From contig JAUIRK010001047.1 in the NCBI GenBank assembly GCA_030549495.1, positions 992,001 through 1,056,000 on the forward strand: 64,000 bases of DNA, read 5' to 3'. Both the position numbers and the translations under genes were made by a program. Below, in pieces: positions 21,678-32,559 of this stretch. A model generated the notes under the pieces. The model made no database searches, had not been told where the DNA came from, and was given only the letters and a program-made list of their open reading frames with translations. Position 1 is the stretch's first letter, and each line of letters starts with the position of its first letter. The DNA is from Nectonema munidae. Its lineage: Eukaryota > Nematomorpha > Nectonematoida > Nectonematidae.

Positions 21678-24135
21678 CAGGGGTTCCCGACCCAACTATA
21701 ATGATTTATAAGAGATTTGTCTGATATCAATGGATTAAGATAATGGAGTAAGCTTGATGCGGTGGTATATATAGGCCTAATTCTAAAAGACAAAGGAAAG
21801 AATATACGTTTGGTCAAACTGAACTATTTCCCTTTTTAATGCCATGATTAACTGGGGAAATCAATTGTTCAGTCGATTGTTGTCTATCGTCTTTCTCAGG
21901 ACCTTTTAAATCATAGGATTAACTTGTGGGGATCACGGGTTCTTGGCGATTTATACCTGTATCCATAGTGCTTTGGATATATATATGCATGTCTGGGATC
22001 ATTTGTGTCAATTAAAAGTTTGCATCAGGCATCTCTGTGTGTCATTGTGCTACCAGTCTGTTTGAGCCAACACTGAATTTGTATTTGGTAAGTTGTAAGT
22101 ATGGAGCGTTGTAATATTTGAAAATTTGATTTATTATCTTTTGTTTTAATAGTTTCAAGAACTAATTTGGTTTTGGTGCAATTTTTTTTTCTTTTTTTTG
22201 TGTGTGTCTCTGTGTGTAATAGAAGGTTGTCTGATGTTTGTATTTTCTATTAACTACGTTAAGATGATGATATTCCCTGATTGTTAATGATAATTTCACT
22301 TCAAATTACCAACCTTAGTATCAAGTCAAATATGCCGAAGATATTGATGTTTACAAACCTACACTAAGCTGCAGAAAGACATGCGGATATATGTAAGAAA
22401 TAATAAATGAGTTGTTGGTGAAGAAATTAAAATTGACATAAATGAAAAAATAAGATCATTAGGACATGGATTGAGTGGGAAAATGTTGGTGGCATATGTA
22501 CTGATGGTGCACCGTCTATGCTAGGCGGTAGATCTGGGTTTCAACAGATAGTAAAGAATGTTTCTCCACAAGCTGTTGGAGTTCATACCTGTCAGTCAAC
22601 CTTAAATTATTGAAACCTGGATATTCTTGATTTTTTGTTAAAAAAAGGGGAGATTTTGTCTAAAGCAGGGAGAACTGAATTAATCTACAGAATTCTCTTT
22701 AATAAAAGCATTTTGTAAAATATAATTGATAATTTATTAGAATAATGCAAAATACAGATATACTAGTTAGTAACACAATAAAATACTTAGCTAAACAAAA
22801 ACAAATTCCAAATTAATCATTCTTATATATATATATGCTTTGGTTGCTTGCTTTCTTTGATAGATTCAGTAATTCTTCTTCAAAGAAGGATTTTGAATCT
22901 GTCTTTTAATGTTCCAGGAACGGGAGAGTTGAAAAGTATTAGCTCTAAATACATTGAAAACAGATTTGAAAACTGTTATGCAATCAGTTGTTAAAACAGT
23001 TAACTTCATAAAGTCAAATGCATTGAACAATCGCTTGTTCGCTAAACTTGTGCCAAGAAATCGATTCCAAGCATGAAGTTCTTCTATTGCACACTGAGAT
23101 AAGGTGGCTGTTAAAAGGAAAATTATTGAAGAGATTTTTGAGTTGAATGCTGAGGTGAGAGAATTCCTATCTCAGCAAGGAAGAACAGAACTTTCAAATT
23201 TCCTTGATGACATGAATAATTTGGTAAAAACTGCATAATTGGTAGATTTCTTCACAATTTTGAATTCCATTAATCTTTCACTTCAGGGAGAGAATTCCAA
23301 AACTTGATTTTGCAGAAAAACGAAATGCCTTACAAATGAAGCTCGATTTTTGGCTGTCAAGGATAAAAAACAGAGAAATGTTTACATGTTTTCGACATTA
23401 AATACATTTGTTGAAGAAAATGAGAATGATTTTCCATTCAGCAACAGTTTTCAAAGTTTGCTGATCCAACACTTGGAGACTTTAAAAGAGGCGTTTATCG
23501 ATATTTTCCAGAAAAGCCTGTTATCTCATAGCTTACTTTGAAAACCATTTGCTGCAAAAATTGAAGATGTTGCTGAAATATATCAAGAAGAATTCATTGA
23601 TTTTATGACATCTGACTGTGTAAATACTGACTTTGAATCCCTAGCAGTGAATCAATTTTGGATCAAGCAATTACTTCGATATCCAATTTGGCTGAAGGTA
23701 TGCTGAGAATTCTCATGCCTTTTCCCTCTCAATTTATGTGTGAAGTGACCGTTTCATGTTTACTACTTATAAAATTGAAGCTAAGAAAAAAACTCCATGC
23801 TGGGGATGACATACGTTGTGCTGTATCCAAAACAACATCACGGATTGAGAAGTTGGTGATAGAAAAACAGTCCCAAACATGACATTAAGAACATTATTGT
23901 TTATTAAGGTTTGTATTCCTCGCATCAGTAACATCAAATTATGTTAATTTGAACTAATTATATTGTATATAAATGTATATTTTCGTTCTTGCTATAATAA
24001 AAGAAGTTACTACAGTTATGTATCGTTCTTATGTATACCTTAATCAATGAATATAGCCTTGATCTTTGGGTGGGGTCGCAGAAAGTCTTGTGAGGCTTAA
24101 ATGGGTCGCCACTGAAAAAAATTTAGGAACCAGTG
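21678..24135 (+). mobile_element. hAT element 1 with perfect 8 bp target duplication
   Basis: Ends CAGGGGTTCC and GGAACCAGTG are imperfect inverted repeats. The flanks are identical CACTAGAT (21670-21677 and 24136-24143). 2458 bp, carrying a broken transposase on the plus strand. The right inner flank ('gtggggtcgcagaaagtc') is typical of this hAT group. Confidence 0.85.
22470..23880 (+). pseudogene. hAT transposase relic in element 1
   Basis: VGGICTDGAPSMLGGRSGFQ (from about 22490) and VGVHTC mark the central block. About 22980-23225 gives VVKTVNFIKSNALNNRLFAK, then FELNAEVREFLSQQGRTELS. About 23350-23540 gives NENDFPFSNSFQSLLIQHLE-type sequence; 23580-23670 (EIYQEEFIDFMTSDC) and 23658 onward resemble the C-terminal dimerisation domain (FPSQFMCEVTVSCLL). 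An AT-rich stretch of about 300 bp (22600-22915) without similarity interrupts it. Several stops and frameshifts make it inactive. Closest in style to ZBED5/SCAND3-type hAT proteins. Confidence 0.8.
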
Positions 24136-24545
24136 CACTAGATTTTCTCATCTTCTGTCACAGTGATTCTATTTCTCTTTCTGTCTGCTCTGTTTTTCTC
24201 TTCCGCTTTCTCTGCTAAAACTCAGTCATTCACTCAAGTTCTCTTATTTCATTCAAGCCCTCTTCTCTTGTTTAAGCTCTCACATCTCATTCAGCTCTCT
24301 TCTCCAGTGACGTAGCTAGACTGGGCATGAGGGCCGTGCCCACACTCCTATGTACCTCATGGTGCCCCGTGCACCTTATGCTATATCAGTTTTCGAAAAT
24401 TTCTCCAATGAAAGGATCAAGAAAGTATAAATAATGTTGCGCAAGTTTTTTGTTTTTAAATTGTGCCCCCTGCCTATCAACTTTTTTCTGGCTACGCCAC
24501 TGCTTCTGTCTAATATGCATTTAGAGTTAAATTAAAATAGTTTTC
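24136..24545. repeat. Composite host repeat, copy 1, right part
   Basis: CACTAGAT followed by 'tctcatcttctgtcacagtg', a C/T-rich stretch, an embedded MITE (24305-24502) and 'catttagagttaaattaaaa'. The whole order is present inverted at 37865-38256, including the MITE at the same place. Confidence 0.8.
24305..24502. mobile_element. hAT-type MITE (CAGTGRCGTAGC family), copy 1
   Basis: Ends CAGTGACGTAGCTAG and GGCTACGCCACTG are inverted repeats. G/C-rich subterminal segments (gtgccccctgcc) are shared with the inverted copy at 37919-38110. The 8 bp flanks are CTCTTCTC and CTTCTGTC, imperfect here but clean in the other copy. Confidence 0.75.
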
Positions 24546-24613
24546 AATCGTTACAATTTTATATCAATGAATATTGTTATGCTCGCGCTAAGAATTTTTT
24601 TTCAACAAAAGTA

Positions 24614-27193
24614 CCCTCGAAAGACGAAGTATGGTTTTTTACTCCATCCAAGTTTTCAATCTTGTTTTTGGTCTATAAAAATATATGTAACCCAGCCAGT
24701 AAATATCATGTATTTTTGCGTTTATATATTACCAATTCAGTATGCCTATTTTCACTTTATCAGGTAACGTAAATTTTCTTACAGCGGAGTGCTTCTAAAT
24801 ACAGGTGTACAAAATGCATTTTTTTTCCTTCACTTTATGAAACATGTGAAAAAACCAAAGAATTTCAAATTTGAAAGTTAAAATATATCATTTCTTGGTG
24901 AAAATTCCAATAAAATTAACGCCATCTAAACTAAAAAAAATTTTTAAGCTGAAAAAGTTCCAAAAATTTTATTTTCGTTTTTTATGATAGATAATAGTTT
25001 ATTCCACACAGTTCCAGGTTACGTTGTATAAAAAATGCTAAACAAAATGTTTACTATTTGGCTTTCATATTGAGAGAATGACCTTTCAGAAGCTATGATT
25101 TATTTTCTTAGTAATCAGAATTCGTTACGGTAAAAAATGGGTGTAAAGACATTTTCCACAAAAATAAAAAAACTTGAGAAACTGAACTGGGATAAAAAAT
25201 TTAAAAATTTTGCAAAATTTATTTCTAAACAGAAAAACGAGATTTATTGACATCTTGGACATACAAAACTAGTATGATTTTTAAATATAAATCGATGACA
25301 TATATCACATCTTCTTGTTCCTCTTGTCCTAGGTTTGCAATTTTGAACTCAACAAAATCCTTGGGAAGAAGAAGACTGTATACTTCTACTTATTTCTTCA
25401 AATCCGAAAAATTGATAAAGTGATCTTACACTATCCAGTGAGCTAAAATTTGATCTAAAGCGCATTGATTCCTCAACTAGGTTTAGACACAAATCTCTAA
25501 TGAAATGTTTCCTTCCTCCTTTCTTGATCGTAGGAAACAAGCTAGAAACATTTTTATATGCAATTATCCAACTATTTAAAATACTTATATCTAGATAATT
25601 AGCAAATAAAACCATTGGTCATCTTCTGGATTGTCTATTTCGCAACATTTTATTTGCTGTGTCTACCCCTCCTTTATATATGTTATAAAGAACAATTGTT
25701 TCTGGCTTTTTTCGGTGTCCTAGCATTATTATGTCCCCTAAATGTTGACCGGACAAGCAATAAACGACTTAAAATTTTTTCCTTGCATGTTTTTGAGGTA
25801 TATAAGCAGTCAGTAATGCTTCTGAGGTATATAAAAATTTACTTTCACATTCATTCAATTTCAGGCCTTTCAAATGCTCTGGTCGTATAATATGTGGCAT
25901 AAAAACTCTATTGGACATAACGGTCCTTAGCATAGTAACATTTTACCAAATTTATCCAGACACAAAGTTCATGGAACGTTAAAAATCTGTCTGCAACTAC
26001 ACCTGTGCCAGGGGGAAGGTTGAGTTCAGTTGCTATTCTTTGTACTATGTTTTTACTACTAAAGGTGTCACTTAGTCCTGAAACATAAACTTCGGGTTTG
26101 AGTACATAGAAAGAGGATGCATCATTGCAATGGTATACCTTCTTTCCATAGTGACCAGGCTTGGATTTATCATGGATTTTAAACGAGCATCTACCTCTAA
26201 ACTTTACGAGTTGCTCATCTATTGTGGCATATTCGCCGGGACCATAATACTTGAAATTTTTTTTGGCGAAATGGTCATGGCAAAAATCTTATTGGCGAAA
26301 TTTTATCATTCAAATTCCTTTCTGTCCTCTTATCAAAATGTATAAATATTTTTATCAAATCAAACATGTCCCTAGTCATTGAGGCAACTAAAAAAGGTTC
26401 TCCAAACTTTTCAGAAAACAAATACTTAAAATCAATACGCTGGTTTCTTGCTTGTCCCATAAAAGCGATGCATCCCAAGTACGCAAGAATATCACTTATT
26501 TCAAATTTTTCATAGCAATAATTCAAGTTTGAATACTTCGGACTTGAGCTCCTGTAACAAACAATTTAATTGCGAAACGTGATAGAAATGAAACAACTTA
26601 CATGTAATTTTCTTTCAAATGAACACACGTATATTCAAAAATGTATTGGATAATTTCTTTTGTAAAAAAAAGATGAAATATTTCAACAGATTTTCTCAAA
26701 CATGCAGTCCCTTTTTTAGGACCCAAAGGATGCATGATGTTATCTCTAATGTTTTGTCTTCTGGGTCGACCTTGGTTGAGTCTTCTAGGTGTCCAAAAAT
26801 ACTCAGTTCCATCTGGGGCGATAAAAGAGTCAGAAACATTATTATCTTCAGTATCATTCGACGAGTAAGTATAACTGGAACTGTTAGAACTTTCATCATT
26901 TGAAGAACTGGAAAAGCTCGAGATTAGGAGTGGTTGTACAAAATACTGGCGTTTGCTACCGAATGTAATAGTCGTTATGAAGTTAAATCCAACAATAAAC
27001 CAATATTGATATTTATTTGATACTCGTAAGTACAACAAACAAAAGATTACATATATGAAAATTCAAACTTTCATTAAAAATAAAGTTCCTTTTTTCCTTG
27101 ATTCGTTTGATAAAAATTTTCAATAATACATGTGGGGTTTTTTGCCATTAGTTCGTCTTTAGTGCTATACCGATAAGTCTCGTTTTGCGAGGG
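24614..27193 (-). mobile_element. piggyBac element B
   Basis: The right end (5' end of the element) reads, on the minus strand, TTAA then CCCTCGCAAAACGAG; TTAA is at 27194-27197. The left end is CCCTCGAAAGACGAAG at 24614, with the flanking TTAA decayed to AGTA. Length 2.58 kb, with a transposase pseudogene of normal layout on the minus strand. The left end is closely similar to that of piggyBac A at 5784. Confidence 0.8.
25244..27038 (-). pseudogene. piggyBac transposase (element B), with a 50 bp intron
   Basis: Segments in order on the minus strand: an acidic Ser-rich N-terminus; FIAPDGTEYFWTPR; FHLFFTKEIIQYIFEYT; a GT..AG gap at 26601-26552 joining the frame to ISDILAYLGCIAFMGQARNQ; MTRDMFDLIKIFIHF; then, frameshifted, YATIDEQLVKFRGRC (DDE-domain start), a KGGVDT-like block, and 25615-25349 running to the Cys-rich tail CKPRTRGTRRCDICHR..CPRCQ with the stop at 25244-25246. 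At least one frameshift (about 26240) and further breaks inactivate it. The 50 bp gap has proper splice sites and keeps phase. Confidence 0.85.
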
Positions 27194-27197
27194 TTAA

Positions 27198-27911
27198 TCT
27201 TTATCACTACGTTTGTTAAATTTGAAAACTTTAATTTTTTCAAGTCAAGAAATTTTTTTCAAGTTATTTGGGAATGAATATTTTGTTTAAAAGCAAGAAT
27301 ATCCTATTTGCTTAATATTTGAGCAGAGATTTTTTTTATAATGTTCGATTGTTAAATTTTATAAGTAACACTGTACATAATTAATTATATCATTTTTTTG
27401 AAGAAAATTTGTTGATTATTATAATAAAAATATAATAACGAAACAAAATATTTCAGTTGCTAAAAATGTATTTAATCTATTTTTAACAGCTGCCAGAATT
27501 TTATTTGTGGACAAAAATATTCAAAAAAACGCAATGATTTTCTTTTCTCGTATACTTTGATTTATGTTAGTTTAAATAATTTTTTAATGATTTTGTGTTT
27601 TTAGACTTAAATAATTTTATAAAAAGTGATTAAATTACCATTTTTGTATACTATGATTCTTTACAATATGTAAAAAACACAAGTGCTACCAAATCACCCT
27701 ATAAGGGTTAGCTACTTAAACGTTGGTTTTTGCTGCTTATAAAAACTTGAAAATATCAAATAAACTCTCATTTTTTATGCCTCCTATTATTTTTAAATTA
27801 TTCTGAGAACAGATGGTTGCATTTTAAAATAGTGAAAATTGCTTTATTAGTTTATTTTGTTTCCTTTCTCTCTTATGTTAATTATGTCGCAAATTTTTCA
27901 ATTTTGAGTAA
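27198..27911. other. AT-rich intergenic DNA
   Basis: No gene seen. 'accctataagggttag' at about 27700 looks like a leftover transposon end, but no partner was found. Confidence 0.4.
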
Positions 27912-28080
27912 AAGGTAAGGTGCAGCGGGTGTATTTTCATTGACAAGGCACTGATGTACCGCTTATGTCAAACTATAAACAAATTCGTATCAATGAGGAA
28001 TTGAATCAAGTGGCTTTGGTGCTGAGTCCATCTCAACCAACCTGCCATGCCACCCATAGAGTATGCTGTAGGGGATACGT
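27912..28080 (-). mobile_element. tRNA-derived SINE, copy 2
   Basis: On the minus strand there is a tRNA-like head (ggtggcatggcaggttggtt), a B-box-like ttgattcaattcc, and the tail 'agtgccttgtcaatgaaaat' shared with copies 1 and 3. Diverged, and not a functional tRNA gene. Confidence 0.6.
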
Positions 28081-28780
28081 CAAATTAGTTTTCAAAAAAC
28101 TTAAGTTATGCTGTAAAATTTTTTAGTTTTTGTTGAAGCTCTATAACTTTTTCTGATAGACTTTTTTCCTTAAAATTTATTATAAAAGGCAAATCATTGC
28201 AAAATGTTAAAAGTTATTTTACTTTTTGTAGCTTGCATCAATTTAGCTTTTAAACTATTATTGAATGATGCTGAGAAAATGAAATAATGCAATCTTAATT
28301 TATTGTTTTATTTTGGCTTGCACAATTATAACTTCATTTTAACCCTTGCCCCTGAATCAATCACATTTTTTCATATAAACATCGCAGGGTGTCTAGTAGA
28401 CTCTTTTCCTTCAGACTATATTCACTCATATAAAACTATCCAACCTTCAGTTATTTGTTTTCTCTATGAATCAAATATTCTTTCATCAATTCCTGTAATG
28501 TGTCTGGTAGACTACTTTATTTTCAAATGAAAAGCCTATTCCATCCCCCCCCCTCCCCCAACAATTTTGGATTTTTTTAAACTAGTGTATATTCTGCAAA
28601 TTTAATTAAAATATTTTCGCTGGAAGTATAGTATTTAAATTCATCAAATTTGTAAAAAAAAAATATAAAGTAGTCTTATGAATTTAGGACTTTAGGTATG
28701 CGCTGAATACACTCTATGAATTGTTTGAATATTTGGTCTCCCGTGGTATTTCCAGACCACTGATTTTGAAAATTGCAACA
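28081..28780. other. AT-rich intergenic DNA
   Basis: No gene that I can support. A C-rich run (ccccccccctccccc, about 28545) is probably part of a degraded transposon end. Confidence 0.35.
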
Positions 28781-28821
28781 TAAAATTTCGCCCCCAATAA
28801 TTTCGAGGATGTGCGCCCCTG
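28781..28821. mobile_element. Solo transposon end (GGATGTGCGCCCCTG)
   Basis: 'tttcgcccccaataatttcg' followed by AGGATGTGCGCCCCTG. The same terminal sequence occurs at 40792-40823. The reverse complement CAGGGGCGCACATCC has the look of an hAT end. The matching opposite end was not found at either site. Confidence 0.45.
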
Positions 28822-29200
28822 ATAAAAACATATATTTCTTTGTAAAATTTGAGTGAATGTTTTGGAGACAATTTTTAGAACTAAACCGCAAATATGATTA
28901 ACAATTATAGGTATTTTCACATCATGAATGTAAAAAATGAGTCCAGAAATGAAACCAGCATGGCCGATTTAGTATAAAACATATTTTATGTAAATTTGGT
29001 AGGAATTTTTTTGGAGACAATTTTTAGAAGTAAACCCCAAATTTGATTAATACTTATAGGTATTTTCAAATCCTAAATGTAAAAAATGAGTTCCAAAATG
29101 AAACCAGCCTGTCCAATTTGGTATAAAAACACATATTTTATGTTAAATTTGAAAGAATATTTTGTTAGATATATTTCTGAATCAAAATTTTGATTGACAT
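28822..29200. repeat. Tandem repeat, ~147 bp unit, second array of the 20860 family
   Basis: Landmarks 'gagacaatttttagaagtaa', 'aaatgagtccagaaatgaaa' and 'ccagcatggccgatttag' repeat with a period of about 147 bp. They match the copy near 21420-21600 almost base for base. Confidence 0.75.
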
Positions 29201-29314
29201 TTTTAAAAAGTAGCCATGATTATTGAAAAAATTAAATATATAAAGTGTTATGCGTTTAAAAATGTATATAATTATAAATTTTTAAGGTAGTTAATAAGGA
29301 TCCTAAGTTATAAG

Positions 29315-30470
29315 CAGGGCGAGGAAAAATTTGAAAAAATTGACTCTATTGACTTTTTAAAGTTTATGAACACTTTCGAGGAAGTATTGAAAATTATTTT
29401 AAAGAATCCATGACTTTGTAATACAACAACATATAATTAATGACATTTTCTGATTTAAAATTCGATCATTTTCTAGCAGTTTTTTCAGTCTAGAAAAAGA
29501 TCTTTCTACTTCTAAAGTTAAAACTTGTCAAAGTTGTAATTTGGGATAAGTACTGCGAGAGATTTGAGAGTTTTCCATATTTATGATTTTATTGATTTCA
29601 TTTTATTTCAATCTATTTTCAAAATAACTTTTAACGCCACATTCGTCTTAAATGAAATAATGTTGAAACAAGTAAAGGCATCTTCGACTGAAAAAGTCTC
29701 ATGTTGACATTTTCCTACTAAATCAATGAATCGTGAATATTCTCTAATTATTATTGTTAGCAAGTTTTGGCACAGATTTTCTTTTTTAACAATTTCTTGA
29801 TATTTGGCAATAAAATTCCATCATCTTCATCTTTAATTTCTACACTGCTGGAAGATTTTAATGAAAATATTTTGCTGCTTGAAACCAATTTGTCAATTTC
29901 GTTACAATTGGAACTGACGTGTTGCCGATAGGTTTGAAAAGAGAACGTCTTTTTCTATTACAAATTTTGAATGATTTAATGCCGGTAATCTACAATTTTG
30001 GAGGATAACTGAACTTTTAAGGTAAACTTGTGTAAAAGATGTGAAAAACATGCAATGATAAAAAAGTTTGGGAATATTCCATAACTTCTGCAGCGGATAT
30101 ATCGTATGTAACCCCGTTTGTCAACAAAAAAGATTTGTCTTACAAAAAACTTCTTCATGTTTAACCTCAGTCAGGTAAATTTTACAGTAAAACCTTTTAT
30201 TAGATGAAAAAAAGCCCAACTATTTTGGAAGTGTTGATATAAAGAAGAAATCTTGTATGTATCGCTTATAACAATTTTAGGCACATTGAATCAAAAAGTG
30301 TTAAATATAAAAATTGACTTTATTGACCTAAACTCGAAAAATTGACTTTGATTGACTTAAAAATTTGAAATTAGTTCACAAATTTTTAGACTAAACAAGT
30401 AAAAATCTTCTTCAAAGAGTTTTTGCTAAACGGAAATAAAAGTTGACTTTATTGACTTTTACTCGTTCTG
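29315..30470 (-). mobile_element. hAT-like element with transposase C-terminal relic
   Basis: The left end CAGGGCGAGGAAAAA and the reverse-complemented right end CAGAACGAGTAAAAG match at 11 of 15 positions, and both lead into 'ttgactttattgac' motifs. The minus strand around 29515-29430 encodes EVERSFSRLKKLLENDRILN, the hAT dimerisation motif, and about 29760-29660 reads REYSRFIDLVGKCQHETF. The 8 bp flanks (GTTATAAG and GTTAAGGT) agree only in part. Stops are frequent; the element is old. Confidence 0.55.
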
Positions 30471-30479
30471 GTTAAGGTT

Positions 30480-30655
30480 AACTACAGATGTCAAAATCTT
30501 GCTGAAAAATTTTGATTTTTGATTGACAGTTTTCGACATGAAAGGATCATTCAACTGCCATGAAAATGGTATCAAAAGATGCAGCTAGGGATTTGAGGAA
30601 AAGTCACAAAATTTGAAGGGATATGATTCAGCCGATTTTATACAATTAATTTTTT
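30480..30655 (-). mobile_element. Fragment of the 8322-type element
   Basis: Read on the plus strand, 'aaaatggtatcaaaagatgc' then 'agctag' and 'aggaaaagtca' match the inverse of 8420-8500. It ends where the MULE begins. The corresponding terminal sequence (CCCTATTAGTGCTGGAG on the minus strand, 32398-32382) reappears beyond the MULE. Confidence 0.6.
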
Positions 30656-30659
30656 GTGT

Positions 30660-32365
30660 CCAAATGACAGAGTGTCGAAAAGATAAGGACAGCGGATTAC
30701 ATTTATACATCAATATAACACTAAAAACAATAAGAATTTTATTTATCAGAAAATATAAAATATGAAAATACTTTATCAATAAAAATGTGTTAATGTATTA
30801 AAAAAACGTGCAGCAATATTTATTTAAAGAATGTGATCGATGGCTCTAAGGTATTCTAACTCAGCACAGCATTGACGTCGTATGTATCAAAAATCTTTTT
30901 TAGGATAGCATATTTTTGAATTTTCTTCTTACATCTTGACCTTGTTGAATTTGCTCTAGAATCATTTCAGTGCTAGCCTGCTCCATACGAAGTTTTCTTA
31001 AAAGCTATTCTTCTGTTGGGTGGCAAATCTTCAATGCATTATGCCAACCTTCAACGGAGTTATTGGTCCTTGATAAATCGTTTGCAACTCTCTCGTGAAC
31101 TGACTACAAGTCAATTTCATATAATGCCTTTCTTCTTCTTCCACTCTGAACGATTCCAAGCCATGTAGCTTCAAAATATTGTAAAAATTCTTCTGATGTT
31201 TCATCAGTTTCTTCATCAAAAGACTCCATTAACTTATTGAACAGAGCACAAACATCACAAGGAGGAACAAATGCGAGAGCCTGTATTTGCTTTATAATAA
31301 AAGCATTATTGCGCTCATTATACCATGTCTGCCATCCTAAGGTTTGGATTTTTCTCCACAAACACTGTCCGAAGTGAAAGAAGCATCCACATATTCTGGA
31401 TTCCGGGAAAATTTTCTTCATTTGATTGATGGCCGAGCTTTCAAAATCAGCAGTAATGGAAACAGGATCTAATTGCTTTTCATACAAAACTTAAAAATAA
31501 TAGAATAAATAGTCTCATCTTTGTTTTCGGTAATGCAGTGTACTAACGGTAACGTCATATTTTGATCAATAAGACCATAAATGGTATATAATTGTTTTCC
31601 ATTAGGAGCCGCTTTGAAAGTTCCATCACAGAACCATCTACTCTTAGACTTCTAAGTGTTGAGATTCCGTGTTGTTGAATATATTTTTACACCATTTTCA
31701 TGAAATAATAAGAATGGCTCTCCCTTTGTTGTTATAGTCAAGTTTTCACCTCTAGAAGTTGAATTGCGAACTCTCCTTATTGTCCGAGCTAGAGATTCTT
31801 TTTTTGGAAGCTTCCCAACTATATCGTTTGTGCACAGATTTATTATAGACGATGGAACTTCTTCAGAATGTTGAGGACGAATTTTTATCTTATATATAAC
31901 TTTTATAACATCTATATGAGAACCTTCTTGCTGATGTGAATGCTCTGTAGTTTTCCAAATTGTTTCACCTTGCGTTATTGCTCTGCCGTTACAATAATGT
32001 AGTTTTTCACATTTCCAAAAAATTCGTTTGTCACGTATGCATAGCCTTCATGTAGCGTGGCAGTTTCTTTCCACCCATTTGAGTCTTGATTATTTCCATT
32101 ATGATGGGTTTGGTAGAATGAAAATTTATAGAAACTTTTAAATCTTGAAGGAAGTTAATTGGTGACTAAATCTCTAACAGGCTGAAAAATAAATGTAAAT
32201 TATGATAAATAAATAAATGGATACTTTATTTTCTCTCTCATTATCATTTATCTTCCCACTGTCTTTATTATTTATCATTGTCTGTTCGACACTTTGTTCA
32301 TTCGACACTTTGTCTTTCGACACTTTGTATTTCTACACAATGTTTTTTGACATTCTGTCCGCACA
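30660..32365 (-). mobile_element. MULE (Mutator-like) element
   Basis: Terminal repeats start near GACAGAGTGTCGAAAA (30666-30681) and, inverted, TTTTTTGACATTCTGTC (32343-32359). The right subterminal region carries three copies of 'cgacactttgt' (32288-32328) and a variant. The body contains a minus-strand transposase with a FLYWCH finger. It appears inserted in an 8322-type element (30480-30655 on one side, 32366-32398 on the other). Confidence 0.65.
30900..32110 (-). pseudogene. MULE transposase with FLYWCH-type finger
   Basis: On the minus strand, in order: HEGYAYVTNEFFGKCEKLHY then CNGRAIT and EHSHQQ (about 32065-31940, FLYWCH-like zinc finger); SIINLCTNDIVGKLPKKESL; GEPFLLFHENGV; SRWFCDGTFKAAPNGKQLYT (first catalytic Asp in DGTFK, about 31645-31590); VHCITENKDETIYS; after a frameshift near 31495, DPVSITADFESSAINQMKKI (second Asp) and SRICGCFFHFGQCLWRK; FVPPCDVCALFNKL; and in another frame RTNNSVEGWHNALKICHP (about 31060-31010). 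At least two frameshifts and stops show it is dead. Confidence 0.85.
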
Positions 32366-32398
32366 CGGTTTTACGCCCCCCCTCCAGCACTAATAGGG
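32366..32398 (-). mobile_element. Terminal fragment of the 8322-type element beyond the MULE
   Basis: 'cgccccccctccagcac' then 'taataggg'; on the minus strand CCCTATTAGTGCTGGAG followed by a G run, like CCCTAATAGTGCCGAGAGGG at 8322. Confidence 0.5.
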
Positions 32399-32399
32399 T

Positions 32400-32555
32400 T
32401 AAATAGATTTCTCCCTCAAAAGGTATTATTCGTTCAAAGACGAGTGTATAATGAGTGCCAGATTATTCCCAAATATTGTGTCCTGTTTACAGATAGTTTG
32501 GGCATTGATGTAGATTTCCCCCTCAAAAGGTATTATTCGTTCAAAGACGAGGTTA
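32400..32555. repeat. ~107 bp tandem unit (18894 family), one and a half copies
   Basis: 'ctccctcaaaaggtattatt' then 'cgttcaaagacgag' occurs twice (about 32411 and 32518). The unit carries 'cagattattcccaaatatt' and 'ctgtttacagatagtttg', as at 19090-19150. The second copy runs straight into the satellite. Confidence 0.65.
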
Positions 32556-32559
32556 TCCA

